From positions 22,660,330-22,724,329 of the forward strand of contig NW_019211459.1 of the NCBI RefSeq assembly GCF_002443255.2: a stretch of 64,000 nt of DNA. Direction: 5' to 3'. The notes below the pieces were generated by a model. The model had not been told where the DNA came from, did no database searches, and saw only the letters and a list, made by a program, of their open reading frames with translations. The translations under genes and the position numbers were made by a program. Within the stretch, counting starts at the first letter, position 1. Each line of letters starts with the position of its first letter. Below are positions 39,981-52,396 of the stretch, piece by piece. This stretch comes from Varroa destructor. Its lineage: Eukaryota > Arthropoda > Arachnida > Mesostigmata > Varroidae.

Positions 39981-40009
39981 ATTTGCCATTATCTACTTAC
40001 AGGTAAGCA
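39981..40009 (+). other. Abutting CAG|GTAAGC site (possible ratchet point)
   Basis: TTGCCATTATCTACTTACAG ends at 40002 and GTAAGCAT begins at 40003. The acceptor side has a reasonable pyrimidine tract with no AG in the preceding 20 nt, and the donor side is near consensus. Confidence 0.3.
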
Positions 40010-40962
40010 TCACCGTCGACGTTAGACAGGCGTTGAAGAATCATGATAGCAGCAATAGCAATGACGCATTACGCAAAGATGTGTAGCCTGTTATTAGGGG
40101 TATGATAGCGATAGAAATAGAAATAGCGGTAGAAATAGCGACTCGGATGAAGTGTAGCTACTTCACTATGGGTCATTTGCCTAGGTTCTTCGACTTCTGT
40201 ATACTAGAGCGCTAGACTGATGGACCCAATAAGCGAAAGGTACAAAACGAGAAAAACAATGAATAGAACAAACACCTCAGGAAGTCCGGCTACCAATTTT
40301 GCTTCTTTCTGCTACCCCACAACTGGTGTCGCTGCTGCTACTGTTACAGTTGCATCAGTCAAAAGACCATGTTGATTGGTTGTTGTATACTTCTGTCGGT
40401 GGACTTCAGTACCAGTATGTTCTACAGCATTGACAAGTCACACACGCTTTATTGACGCCAGTGAAGTTTCTCCGCTTCTCCCCAGCCTCGCCCCGGTACT
40501 GTGCGATGCTGCTGAGCCAGGCGAGTCTAGTTTGCCCAATACTAGTCCACCATCACCATATCTCAGTGCGGTCGCTACGATTGATAGGGTAAACTCAACT
40601 TGCCCAACAGCGACAGCATTAGCAGCAACGGTTACGACACGAATGTCTCCCGTGACACTGAGCAAGAGACGGTTCACAGTGTTCTGTACCAGCCAACGAA
40701 CACGGAACCAAGGTGGACGAGAGCGCAAAGATACAAACATGTAGGGGAGAGTTGGTGCAGGAAGAGAGAGATCTCGAGCAAATTTGGGTAGCGACTCTGG
40801 GGACAGTGAAGACTGGGGGGCGCGCAACGAGCGGGACAGAGGGGCTAGGAGGCACTCTTTGAATTTTTGCCTCCGTACGTGCTCATATAATTGTAAGGCA
40901 CTGTTGAACCACAGACTTGTGTCCTATGATATGCAACTAGACCCTACTAGTAAGAGGCGCCG

Positions 40963-40992
40963 TCTCTCCCCCTCTCTCTCTCTCTCTCTCTT
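40963..40992. repeat. (CT)n-rich microsatellite
   Basis: CTCTCC followed by a run of about ten CT units. Confidence 0.9.
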
Positions 40993-42613
40993 ATTCGGAT
41001 GAGGTCTATAGGAGCAGAAGGGTCAATTTATTGTATAACGATAGACAAGGTCTGTAGTCGTACAGAAATAGGAAATGCAGTGGTATTTTCAAATGCGTTT
41101 TTAGCCTCGACCCACAACTGTGAGCTGAATCAACCGTTCTATGCATTCTATATTGGCACGCACGATAGTGAGAGCCTTTTATCAAACTAGTATGGTATAC
41201 GTGCGGTGACACGAAGGGCGCAAAGGGCTGGATTTCTATTGTTATCATCCCGTCGAAAAATGGTTCGGATCGATATACGTGTAGATATTAGGCGTATATT
41301 TGAAGAGCGACGCAATTTAGGTCCCCTATAGAGCTGAATCACAAATCGAACGAGGGAACTGATTTTATCTATTTATTCCTTATTATCTACTATCGGTTTT
41401 ACGCGCGTAACATTTCTCCTAACTGAAGTAGTAGGGTCTTAAATAGTAAGCTGTTGTACTTCTTAACAAATTCCTCTGATGCAGACTCAAAGTGATCTTT
41501 TCAAATATTGGCGCCTTTGTTATGGTTTACGTATAGGGGTGACATTGTGTCTGACGGCGCCTTGCTACAACCGCTGCGTGTATGCATCTATATGCTTATG
41601 GGTATGCTTCACTATGGTGACTTTTGTGGTCTTTCTAGTCAAATATATATATGCGGCAAGAATTTATAGAAATCTCTTCCCTAAGTATCGCCTTCTCAGC
41701 TCTTCGTTCGTAAATTTAGCTAACGATCGTTAGGTGAAATCCACGTTACTTTTCAGAGAGCCATGACTATACTTGAAGGTATCTGAGAGGCTTGGCGGTT
41801 ATTCATTGATACCTCTATGATATCTACGTGGCCGGTGCGGTCCCATGTGTAGCGCAGGCTGCAAAGAACGTGAAATCGTTAACAATTTTTTTGAATCTTT
41901 TTGAAAGATAAAAACATGGTTTTGCCCCTGGTCAATTTTGTAACTTATACCGCTGCTTAGCCATCCTCGAAAAGACTATATCCCCAATGAAAAGTTATAG
42001 GCAATCATCTCTTGGAAGAAGCGGTCCCGACGGTATTAGTATTGTCTTGATCTCTAGTCCCGGTTTTATAAGCGTCTTCCATCGATTTACTTTTTGAGTA
42101 CTTGCCGGGAAAAACATGCCTGACCCTATTCCAGGACCAAGCGCTTTCGTCTGATCTTCGTTGTGATGTAAAAGTTCTTCCTCGTGGTTTCATCACTCTA
42201 CTCTTTGACTAGTCTGTTATGTGACAAGCAACTTTCAGTCCTTCACCACAATCATATCATATGTATATACTGCGAATAATCAAACATGTAGACACACCGA
42301 GATAGGCCATACGGAGGCGCGCGCTATTACACTCCCATGTCATCATCAGCCTTTGTTCACATCTCTGCCTTATTTTCTGCCCGTCTTTTATATATCCCTG
42401 CTATATACCCTCTCGTCCCTGTGGCTGTAAACCGCCAATTCAGATTTTGCCCACGCATACACACAGATACAGCGTGGGTCGAAGCCGGCTTGAATGCGCT
42501 CTGCATTACGCTGTGCCTGCTTTAGGTGTACGCATATATTTATGTACAGGCACACACATATGTATTTACATATTGCATAGTAGAAGGAAGGTAGTCGACG
42601 ACGAGCAAGGTGT

Positions 42614-42678
42614 TCTATAGTATGCGGCCATGCCAATGTGCCTTCGTCGCTTCAGCGATCATGGCCCTATACTATAGA
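42614..42678. repeat. Imperfect 19-bp inverted repeat with a 27-nt loop
   Basis: The arm at 42614-42632 (TCTATAGTATGCGGCCATG) pairs with 42660-42678 at 17 of 19 positions. The two mismatches are adjacent and form an internal loop. The spacer is 27 nt. The overall size of about 65 nt resembles a pre-miRNA hairpin, but no known miRNA seed was recognised. Confidence 0.8.
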
Positions 42679-45600
42679 CGAATGTAAGCTAGCTACGTCA
42701 GACTATGCTGTGCGCGTCTGCTGCGTGATCGGCTAGTCGTACCAGCTAAAGGCCATATGGCGTGCCCGAAGATATCAGGCAGACTTTCGCTTTCGGCTGC
42801 CAGCTTCATTCTGTCTTTTTATCCCTCCCTTTGCATAACTGCTGTGTAAATGTCGGTCGCGACCGCAACTGATGCGGCAGCCCGCTGGTTGTCTATTGTC
42901 CTGTGAAGCGAACAGAGTGCGTGGTCGACTAGAGAATCGAGAATCAGTAGCGAGCCAGTCAGTGCTCAGGGTCTTGAACCTCCTCGGAATTAAGGAGCAC
43001 ACAAATAGTGGGTATAATGGCGTTTGCGGCATAACCTGCCGATCCACGCACATGCGTCAGCGGCCATATACCGTTAATGAAATAATAGTAATAAATCAGT
43101 CATATAGTATGGGTGTGATACACGTACAGCGGGCTCTATGACCTGGAAGCTCCGCAAAACATAACTTCGTTCGTTCTAGTTATAGCGAGTCAAACGTTAC
43201 CATAACCAACTGATACGTACTTTATACGTTAGACAATTAAATTTCAGCTTGGAAATATGGATTCAGCTCTTCAATGATATTACTAGCACCAATTATTTGA
43301 CCTTATTTCGACTTTATTTCTCCCCTTCACGGCAATCAGAGTGATGATGCCCTTATTTGTGTCAATACTGTGTGTTGCAGTTTCGCAGAAGGCATTGATC
43401 AGATTTGCTGCGTGATGTACACGAAGCTACGGTCGTCGTAGTTTCGTAAGGATCGCCCGGGACGTGTCGCTTTCGCGTACATTTTTTTATAGTCAAAACT
43501 TCTAGAGCAGACGGAACGGAGGATTTCTCTCGGCGTTACCTCTCTTTGTTTTCACGCGTAAATGATTCGGTGTTATTCCATTTCGTTGTTTAAGACGCAG
43601 ACGCTATATTTCTTTTCATTGTTTCCGCCAAAGCGCCAAGGTGTTCGAGCGTCGGACGGCGAAGCCTCAATGTCCCACGTTTCCCTTCTGTATTCCGTCC
43701 TTAATAGGATGGCCGACTATTGACACTCGCGTAGGGCTAGAACATCGTTCTCAAAACAAAAATACATACGAAAAAAGAGGCACAGAGCAGAATAGGCGAT
43801 TGTTGTGAAGTACAAAATGGATGATTTCATGTTACTGAAATAGCTCGATTGAGTTGCTCCATTTAGGTAGGTGTTTAAATCCACAGAGTTTCGTTTGTGC
43901 TATGCCATGAATTTAAAGAGTCCGTAGTGAAGTTAATAGTTACTGGTCTGAGTTTCAGATTTGACTAAGCTGAAACCATCTGCTTTTGAAGTCGCACACA
44001 GACTTGAAAAATGGGGAAAAAACCTACACTACCGGCAGTGGCCAGGTTTTTCAGGTTACTAAAACGTAAGATAGTGAAATTCTTTACGCTTGGATAAACG
44101 AATCTAAGTTGAAAGTTGAAAATGATAAGAGGAGAACGATAAAGTGACATGTGATTTTATATTAGGAAAAATGGGCCGCTTTGAGAGATTGTTCGCGTAC
44201 AATAAGGTAAGCATAAATGAACATTGCCAAACTCACCAGGGATTGATCGAGTCGCCAAAAATAGAAGCTGCCAATGGAAAAAATGGTGTGGTAGAAATTA
44301 GGTAATTGACGAACGTGTCTATCTTCTCGCAGGACAAGTACCAGAAGAATACAATAAGCACACAGTGAAACGGGAAGATGATGACCTTTTATCGGATATT
44401 GCTTGAGTATAAATCAGTTCTCGTAGTTTATCTGAACGCGACAATGAACTTTTCGGTAGGACGGTGATTTACTGCCGGAATTGATACGATTCATAGTATT
44501 CTCACACTGGCCACTACGACCCGAACATTTCTACTTTAATTAATAATATTTAATATGCTGCCCGTAAACTTCATGCGAATACTTCAACGAAGATCTATTA
44601 CGTATTGCAGCGTCTGTGGCCATGATAACATATCGAATGCATTTCTTCATCTGTCGTACATTTACGTAAACACGAGAGATTCGAGAAGTGATACAGGCCT
44701 TCTTCCCATTTTATACAGGTCAACGCTGATTTTTGTCCTGTTTGAAATCTTCGACACGTTTAATTAGAGTTGTTAGGATGAAGTGGATGCGATGTCTCTT
44801 GAGGTGGCGAGAGTTCTTATACTGCTACGTAGAAGACATACACTTTAATAAATAACACAAACGGAAAAGGCTGATCAATTTCCTCGATGTCGGCCCTCCA
44901 GTTCTGATAACCTGATGATAGAAGCATCAATACTATTTTGGATGAGCCTATTGAACTCTTCATGATACACTTTAGTCCTGAATCCACGCTATCTGCTACC
45001 TGTAATTGATACTAACTACTACGAACCCAAAATATGGTCAAATCATGTTTCCGTTGCGTTAGGATCATCTGTAGTTGAAATACATCGCTCGATAGTATCG
45101 ACGACGAATATCTTCCGTTATGATTTTCGATCCGGATAAGTTTATATGTAAATTTGTTTCTCTGCTAACGGGACAAGGGTCTGCATTGGGTACTCTATAC
45201 GATACTCAGGTCCATCGTCGTTACTGGCTTACGAAAGGCTTGTACAATAAAAATAAGAATTTTTTCTGAACAATTGAGAAGGAAGAGACGGGGTTTAGTG
45301 AAAATCAAAGAAACAAAAAAATTAGGTAAAAAAATAGATGGCTCAGTGCTAAGAGGCTGTTGCTAGATTGGTCTATGCGTGAATATATGAGTGTAAAATT
45401 ACTAGACATAAGCAAGCTTCCAATACGCGGCTTGATAAGAACTTTACGCTATCTCGCAGCAGGCCACATCTTGAATTGTTTGTTGATCATAACTTGTCGA
45501 TATAAGTAGACAATATGTAGTAGAAACTTAAATAGAAAAAATCTACCGACAGTAGCCTTGTATAAACTTAATACGATATTGCTTAGTGATTTGCCTAGAA

Positions 45601-48600
45601 TAGGAGAGCTATCCAGAGTCAGTTTACAAGACCTTATGGAATTTCTATCATCCAAATTGTAAAACAAGTCCTGCTATTATTATTTTGTTGATTACGGATG
45701 TCGTCAATGGGGCTGGGCAAGCACGTACTTCTCTGACAGTATCAGACCTCATGGACCGCTTCTGAACCCTTGTCCTATGCATATTCATTGATAGAAATCT
45801 TCGAACAGAAGCAATATACATATGTGTGTTAGTAGTGAGCCACCTTCGAGGGCATTATCATTTCAAATTCGATCAAACTGAGCGTCTCTTGAGACTTTAT
45901 TTTTTCTTTTTTCAAAATATGCTCTTATTACATAAATGATATTACAAGTACTTGTTGTACTTCGGTGTTACCATTTTTGAAGCCATCACAAGCACAATCG
46001 TCACCGATGTCTTTGGGCCATTATCACTTTTAATAGGAGGACTTAAGAGACATAAGCTGTTCCTACCGTTACGGAAGAATATCGGCCTATCATGATATGC
46101 AATCCAAATAAAATAGTACTACAGTCCTATTAACTAAAATGACAGCATTTCCTTGATTGCTTGCCCGGCTGTATCCGTCGACTGATCAACCTGTCTGGTC
46201 CGCTGCTTGATCATTCAACGCATCGCTCGCCCACGGCATTTCTGTCCTCCAACTTTCACACTGCTTCGAGTCGTGAAAGGGTCGTCGCCCAGCAGCGAGC
46301 GTCAATGGTAGCTAGCAATAGCTTAGAATAGCGATTGAAAGGCGACATCAGCCGTGCTCTCTATCGTGGGTCAGACAGAGTCGGCATTCGTCCATCGCGG
46401 CCGTTATGACAATACGAGCCAGTAGCAGTACAGCTGTTCCCATCTGCTCCTTTCACTTACGAGTCATTGGTCGTCTAACCGCTAGCTTCGTGGAGGGACA
46501 TATACTCCGTACAAGTCAGTGCACCGATTGTTGTCTCAAGTGCTAGCTAATTCCCAGCCATAATATGACTATAATTATTACGACATTACTGCTACACGTG
46601 GATATTTTCTAACCACAGTTATTGTGACCGTTCAAATGACACTATGGCGGTGGTCTCAGGTGCCAACTTTAGGCTATCTACTTTTGTCCATTGCCTGCTA
46701 AAGGCAGCTTGCATAGACCACTCGGTAGTCTATCGTTAGAATGATTACATACATGGTGATTTGGTTTCAACAACGCATCAGCATAGCAGAACCATCATAC
46801 GAGACATTGTGGAAGAGCGGTTTCAAAGAGGCGCTCACTCTCTGGTGGACTCTCACTTGTTGAAACGGCGGTGCAGACGCTATTTACTCGGCTAGTCGGT
46901 GGGTTGGCCCGGTGTTCGCTGACGTTCATGCTAAAGGCTGCATAACAGCGTTTTGGAACGCGATCGAAGCCTGCGTCTATGCGTGATTTTTAGTTTGCCG
47001 GAGAGTTCTCGTCTGTCTCCGATACTCTGTGTAGACTTCTGGGTAGGCCGTGTTGCTGTGGACTATACGTACGTGTTCCGGGTAGGCGGGTATATTTCGG
47101 GACGAGCACACGGCGTAACGCAGCCTCGGTTAAAGCAAACGTACTATTTCGTTCATCGCCATCGCCATCATGTAACGTCCATGTGCTAATCCACCATTCT
47201 TAAACATCTGTGTGTATAAAACGCTAAGTATGAGCTTCTCTGTCCGCTTGTCGTTGTCTACATGTTTCGATGCGCCTGTGATCAGTCAGATCGCTAGGCA
47301 TCGCCAACTACCCCTAACCAACCCTAAGCAAGCTTCCTTTGGCGACAACTTATTCAATATATGTAATTATATATTATATATTTAATTACAGAAGATGCCC
47401 TCGAACAGGCTGCTCCGGCTGAGCTGGTAACGAGCCCGACATTAACGTTACTCGTAATCACTGAACGTGCAGCTGAAATAAGCAGAAATCGAAATGATTG
47501 ATCTTGAATCATGCGCATTACTGGTCCTTTGAATGACGGCGGTCCCATTCTCCTTGATGTTATCGTAATCATTATTGTCTATCTCTCCTGTACTGCTGTT
47601 GCAGCTGTGAAAAAACGGTCACGTGCATTGACAGCGGAAGCTGGACTCTTTCTCGCCGTCATTAGATACTTGGTGCCATCATTCATCCCAAAACAGATCT
47701 ATTAGATACGATAGAATAGATACTCAACATGATTCACATGGCTCACACAGTATTAAGGGCCAGTTTAGCAGGCGCAGGAACGGCTGGTCGTTCAAATAAT
47801 ACTGCTGCTGCTGGATAGAGTACTAGATGGATTACGGGTTGTATAATGTCGTACCGCTTCGATATGGACTGATTTTGGCGTTGTTGTTGTTGGTGCCCAT
47901 TATGGACAAAACCTCCCAACGCGCCTATTTGTTCTCCAGCTATATACATACCGTGTTTCCGGTGTTCTAGACAGACGTAAAGGCGAACGAGTAATCCCGT
48001 TAGTCAGTGACGATAACTTCGTCATTTGTTGAGTTCAATTTTTATCACAATGGAGCGCATCAGTATACCATTGAATCCATAGGTAACAGCTCGCACGCAT
48101 TTGGTGACCACGGTTCTCGAATGTGTTTAATAATTCATTAGCTATAAATAGAATACATCATAATATTGGTAGAGGTCGTTGTTTTTGGTGCTTTTAAGAA
48201 GCTATTCGATACACGACAGGTAAGCTTTGCCAACGTGAACCCTTCTACGTTCATCCTGTACATATATGTATATATAGGCGTCTATACACCGGCAGCCGTA
48301 GCTGCCATCGGGGATATTAATGTAAGTTCGTGTATAGTGAGGTGCAGATATCTCTGCAGTATCGACGGTTTCTGAGGCTCTCATTTCATTGGTCCGATAG
48401 TCTCGTTTTCATCTCGTAGACATGCGCAAATTTTAGCTACCTAATGCACCGCACGCACTTCCCGCTCGATTGGTTTTGATGCAGAAATGGTCTCAGATAC
48501 ACTTTCGGACGGCTATTATCTCGTAGCTTTGAGTGCGTTTGCAGCGATTCCTACTGTCGCTCTCTGAACCATAGTCTCCCCTAAGAAGCATACTGAACTG

Positions 48601-49870
48601 CCGGATCACCATTAGAGGTGGGATACATTTGTTCTGGTTAGCTAAGTTCTGAGTCCTAGTATGGTCGCGTTGGCCTGCGAACGCGTTCGAAGGAAGTCAG
48701 TACTCAGGTGAATGTCAGTCACGCCAGCCAAACATGCGTCAGTTGTCAGAGAAGAGAACTTGGTGTGTTTTGGCGACATGATTACAGTATGATCAGATGA
48801 GTGGGTGCGGTGCGCCGTATAGACAGACTGCACTGATTTATAAATTTGTGTTTTATCTATTGTTGTAGACGTTCAGGTAGAACGATGTTTATTCAGGGTG
48901 AGTGCCCGAAGTTAGATTAAGCTATAATGACTGCTGAGCGATGTCGCTGAAAGGACCCACGCGATTTCGGTGTGGATTTTGAGCAAGTTCGACTCTGTCT
49001 GATTATTTATTCTCTTTTTTTCTGCGCCATCTTTTGCGCTTCGATACAAGGTAGCTTCACTTGAGCTTGTATCGATCAGTATTGGAATTGATTGTATGAC
49101 TTGAGACTGAAACTGTAACGTCGATAAGCAGAGATGCCGTCGGATTGCAGGCTCTTTTGTTTATATTCCATTTTGTAGGTGGGTCGCCGGCCAGGAACGC
49201 TGTAGTCGGTCCCACAGATTCTTGACGCGCGTCTTGAACCAAATGAGCACGTGAACGATTTTATGAAAATGTGTACTTTTTGTGTTAAACAACATGGTCG
49301 TTGTGTAACATATGAGATTGCATGTTATCAGATGAGTAACAGCGTTCGTCTCGATGCCAAGAAGGTGAGGTTCATGGGTCACTCAGCAGTCAATAAGCCC
49401 CCCAGTGCTTGTGATCAAGCGTCCGCGCGCAGAACCTACGTCCGGTAACAGGGCCTGTTTTCGTGGCATTCATGATTCGGTTGACCTGTTTGCCGCTTTA
49501 GCCGTTAGCCAAGGTCAGCCGTTTCGCCTCTCTGAAGCCGAACAAATGGTTTCAGCCGTTATTTGATGAGAAAACTCAGTTCTCCGCATACGCTGTGTAT
49601 GACGAAAGGCCGTACGGACGAAAAGCTGAATCAGTCGTTTCCTTTAGGCTATACCCTGTTCACTAGTACTCACCGAATTCCAGCCTTAATATTCAGCCGT
49701 TTCCGAGCTCTTGCTAAAGTAAGTCAACCAGTTTTAACGTGGAATGATTTTATTGGATCCATAACACCCTCAATATCGGCGCATGTGACAATGCCACATC
49801 AAATATCTACTTAACTACACGGTCGCGTAGGAAAAGGCCCTGTTAATTATCATTAATGACGCTAATTACC

Positions 49871-49871
49871 G

Positions 49872-49905
<34 letters not shown>

Positions 49906-49948
49906 CATATGTTTATGTATATATACACACACACACACACATATATGT
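49871..49948. repeat. Compound (TA)n/(CA)n microsatellite
   Basis: An array of TA units, a short ACATACATATG interruption, then an AC array ending ATATATGTGG, spanning nearly 80 bp. Confidence 0.95.
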
Positions 49949-52369
49949 GGTGCGTTTAAATTGGTAAATTTTTAAAGCTAAGGCCTTAAGACAGGTCATT
50001 CGCGGTCTAACCTATGCAACTGCACTACACATGTATAAGATCCTCGTCGTAATAACAAAATCAATGTACAGGCAAGCCCATGTTATCGTAATCTACGGCA
50101 ATCTACTCTACTGTAACAAGCCCAGCAAGACCACGTGGTTGGCGTTCCCGTCTCGCTTGAGCCACCATTAATGCCGCCGTGATTTCCACCGGCCGCGAAC
50201 GGAAGGCCACGAGCGCTAACGAGTGTTCTTCGTTTACCGCTCGTGGCCCATGGAATTAGTGAATCAAAGGAGGAGTCCAGTTCTGTACATGCATCAGCGG
50301 TAGGGAAGGTCGGGTGATGGCTAGAAATAATCCAAGGCTTCAAAGACTGAGTTTTTTGCCCGCTGTAAACCCACGACTCTGTTTGCCGCTATCGAAGTTC
50401 AATGTTTGCTTATGGCGTGCAAACGAGGTGCGAACGTCAGCGAGGTAGCTACTTCATAGGGTGAAGTATTGAACTAAACTGCATACACAAATGGTTTTGT
50501 ACTACTAAAGCCTGTCATTGGTGCAAGCAGCTTAGGTTGAATGAAGTATTCTTATATGTTGTATTATATAGTATGCATGATCTTTATATACAAAGTTTCG
50601 AAGGGTACATGCTCTAAACATACTATAAGTAAACCACATAGTCACTCAAATGCAGCGTATTAGCTAAAGCCGGCAAAGATCCTCGATTAAGCCTTATTTA
50701 ACTGAATACGGCAAAACATCTGAATACCATCGTTAGCCAAGATTAAACAGCGACTGGTCAGTTTTTCCTTATACACACCGTCATGAATTAATCACATAGG
50801 GTGCACATGCCAGCGGCAGGAAGTAACAGGCCTCAGAAAAAGCAACCGCAGCAGCAGGGAAAACAATAACCGTCTCTCCGGAGAGGAACAATGAAAAATT
50901 AAAAAATATATATATCAAAAACAATTCAAGGGTAAGAAGCGTTGCAAATAGGTAGAGCGAGCAAACAGATTGACAGGTGTGCGACGCGGAGACAGGAAAG
51001 TGAGGTCAAGCATGTGATACGAAACTATTGCAGACAAGATCAATGCGTACGTATACTCTATGATGTGATCGAGCGCAGCGTAGCTGATGTCGGCAGCGCT
51101 ACAACTGCTCCACTCGTTTGGAATAACTCTGATGCTTCGACAGAGTAAACCCAGAAAATCTATGGAGCCTGTGAAGTTCTAACGTAAGGGACGAACTGGT
51201 GGAGGATCTTTTCTTCGCTAAAAGAATCCTCTCACACCGTTTAGACCGTTCGGTCACTCGGACATATGCTTCTCTGGCTTTACGGCTACTACGTTACGAA
51301 CCAAGAGATGGCGCCTCAGTGTCAAGAGCATGCTCGTTCTTTTCGTTTATAGATTGTCTTTCTTTTATGTTCTACTGTGCTAAAATTGGCGGGGTAAAGA
51401 TACCGGAGTGCGAATTCCGTCTTCGTTCGAACGTCTGAGTGTTGATGAGACAGCGGTATTAATTGTACTACTACAATAGATACGGACTGGGTACATTATA
51501 TCGCCGTTAGGCATTCCACCAGACGGCTGGCTCCCAGCACGGAACAAACCGTGTATCTATGTCTGGGTTTGAACCTAGACCATAATGCGTCCCTGAAATT
51601 AGCAGGCGAATACGTCACCCATTAAGGTATCATGGGGACTGGGGACGGAGACTCTAGAAACCTTTGGAAGCCTAGCAAAGTAATCTACGTTTCAAAGGGG
51701 GTGCAAACACTTTGTTTTTAGTGGGAAGGATTAAGAATGCTTAATGTAAGCAATGGGAGTAAAACTCTAAACATTTACTGAATTGCAGGGATTAGATTAC
51801 ACGACAGCGCTGCGGATTACACAGTTGTGTCAAAATCCCAGAAATGGCGCGTAGGATCAAATGCTGCAAAACGCATGGGAGACTGACTTCTTTCTATTCA
51901 TATGGCACCATTCGTTACGTTAATAGTGTGCTAGGGAGTCTGTTTCCCCCAGCTTTTTCGAGAAAAACAGAGCGTCAGTTGTAACGAACTTCACGCCGAT
52001 ATGTCGTCACGGAAGAGGGAGCAGAATCTGCGATGGCATGATAACTTGGCCACCTACCAAACTTGGACAAGACACTTGCGAGGTATATGTCAAATATAGG
52101 ACGTAGACATAATGCTTGTCGCACTGGAGGAGGCTAGCCCTCTGATATAACGCAATATGACTGAGATCCCGGTTGCGAAGCCCGAAGCATTTTAGGAGTC
52201 GTACCGAACATGGCAGGCAGTCGCTAGGTTGTATAAATAAAAAGGAATACAAGGTAAAGGCTCGAAAGATCTAGCGGAGCACTAACGCCAGCCGGGAGAG
52301 AAAACCAACCCACCAAGTAATTATTAGCTTTTGCCTAACAGAATAAAAGGCTGGGTTCTCTTTTGTGGT

Positions 52370-52396
52370 CCCCCTCCCCGCTCCCCCCGCCCCCCC
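52370..52396 (-). other. Strong G-quadruplex motif on the minus strand
   Basis: On the + strand the C-runs are C5-T-C4-GCT-C6-G-C7. The minus strand therefore has four G-tracts of at least four Gs with loops of 1, 3 and 1 nt, a textbook stable quadruplex pattern. The + strand could correspondingly form an i-motif. The surrounding sequence is not otherwise C-rich, so this is a discrete block. Confidence 0.85.

Larger units (their letters stand above)
36303..49870. other. Non-coding DNA, part 3 (presumed intron)
   Basis: No exon is recognisable. It contains an (AT)/(AC) array at 39424-39454, an abutting CAG|GTAAGC site at 40002/40003, a CT-rich run at 40963-40992, an imperfect inverted repeat at 42614-42678, and two weak small-exon candidates at 44166-44206 and 48869-48897. 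Other open frames here are short and featureless. Confidence 0.55.
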
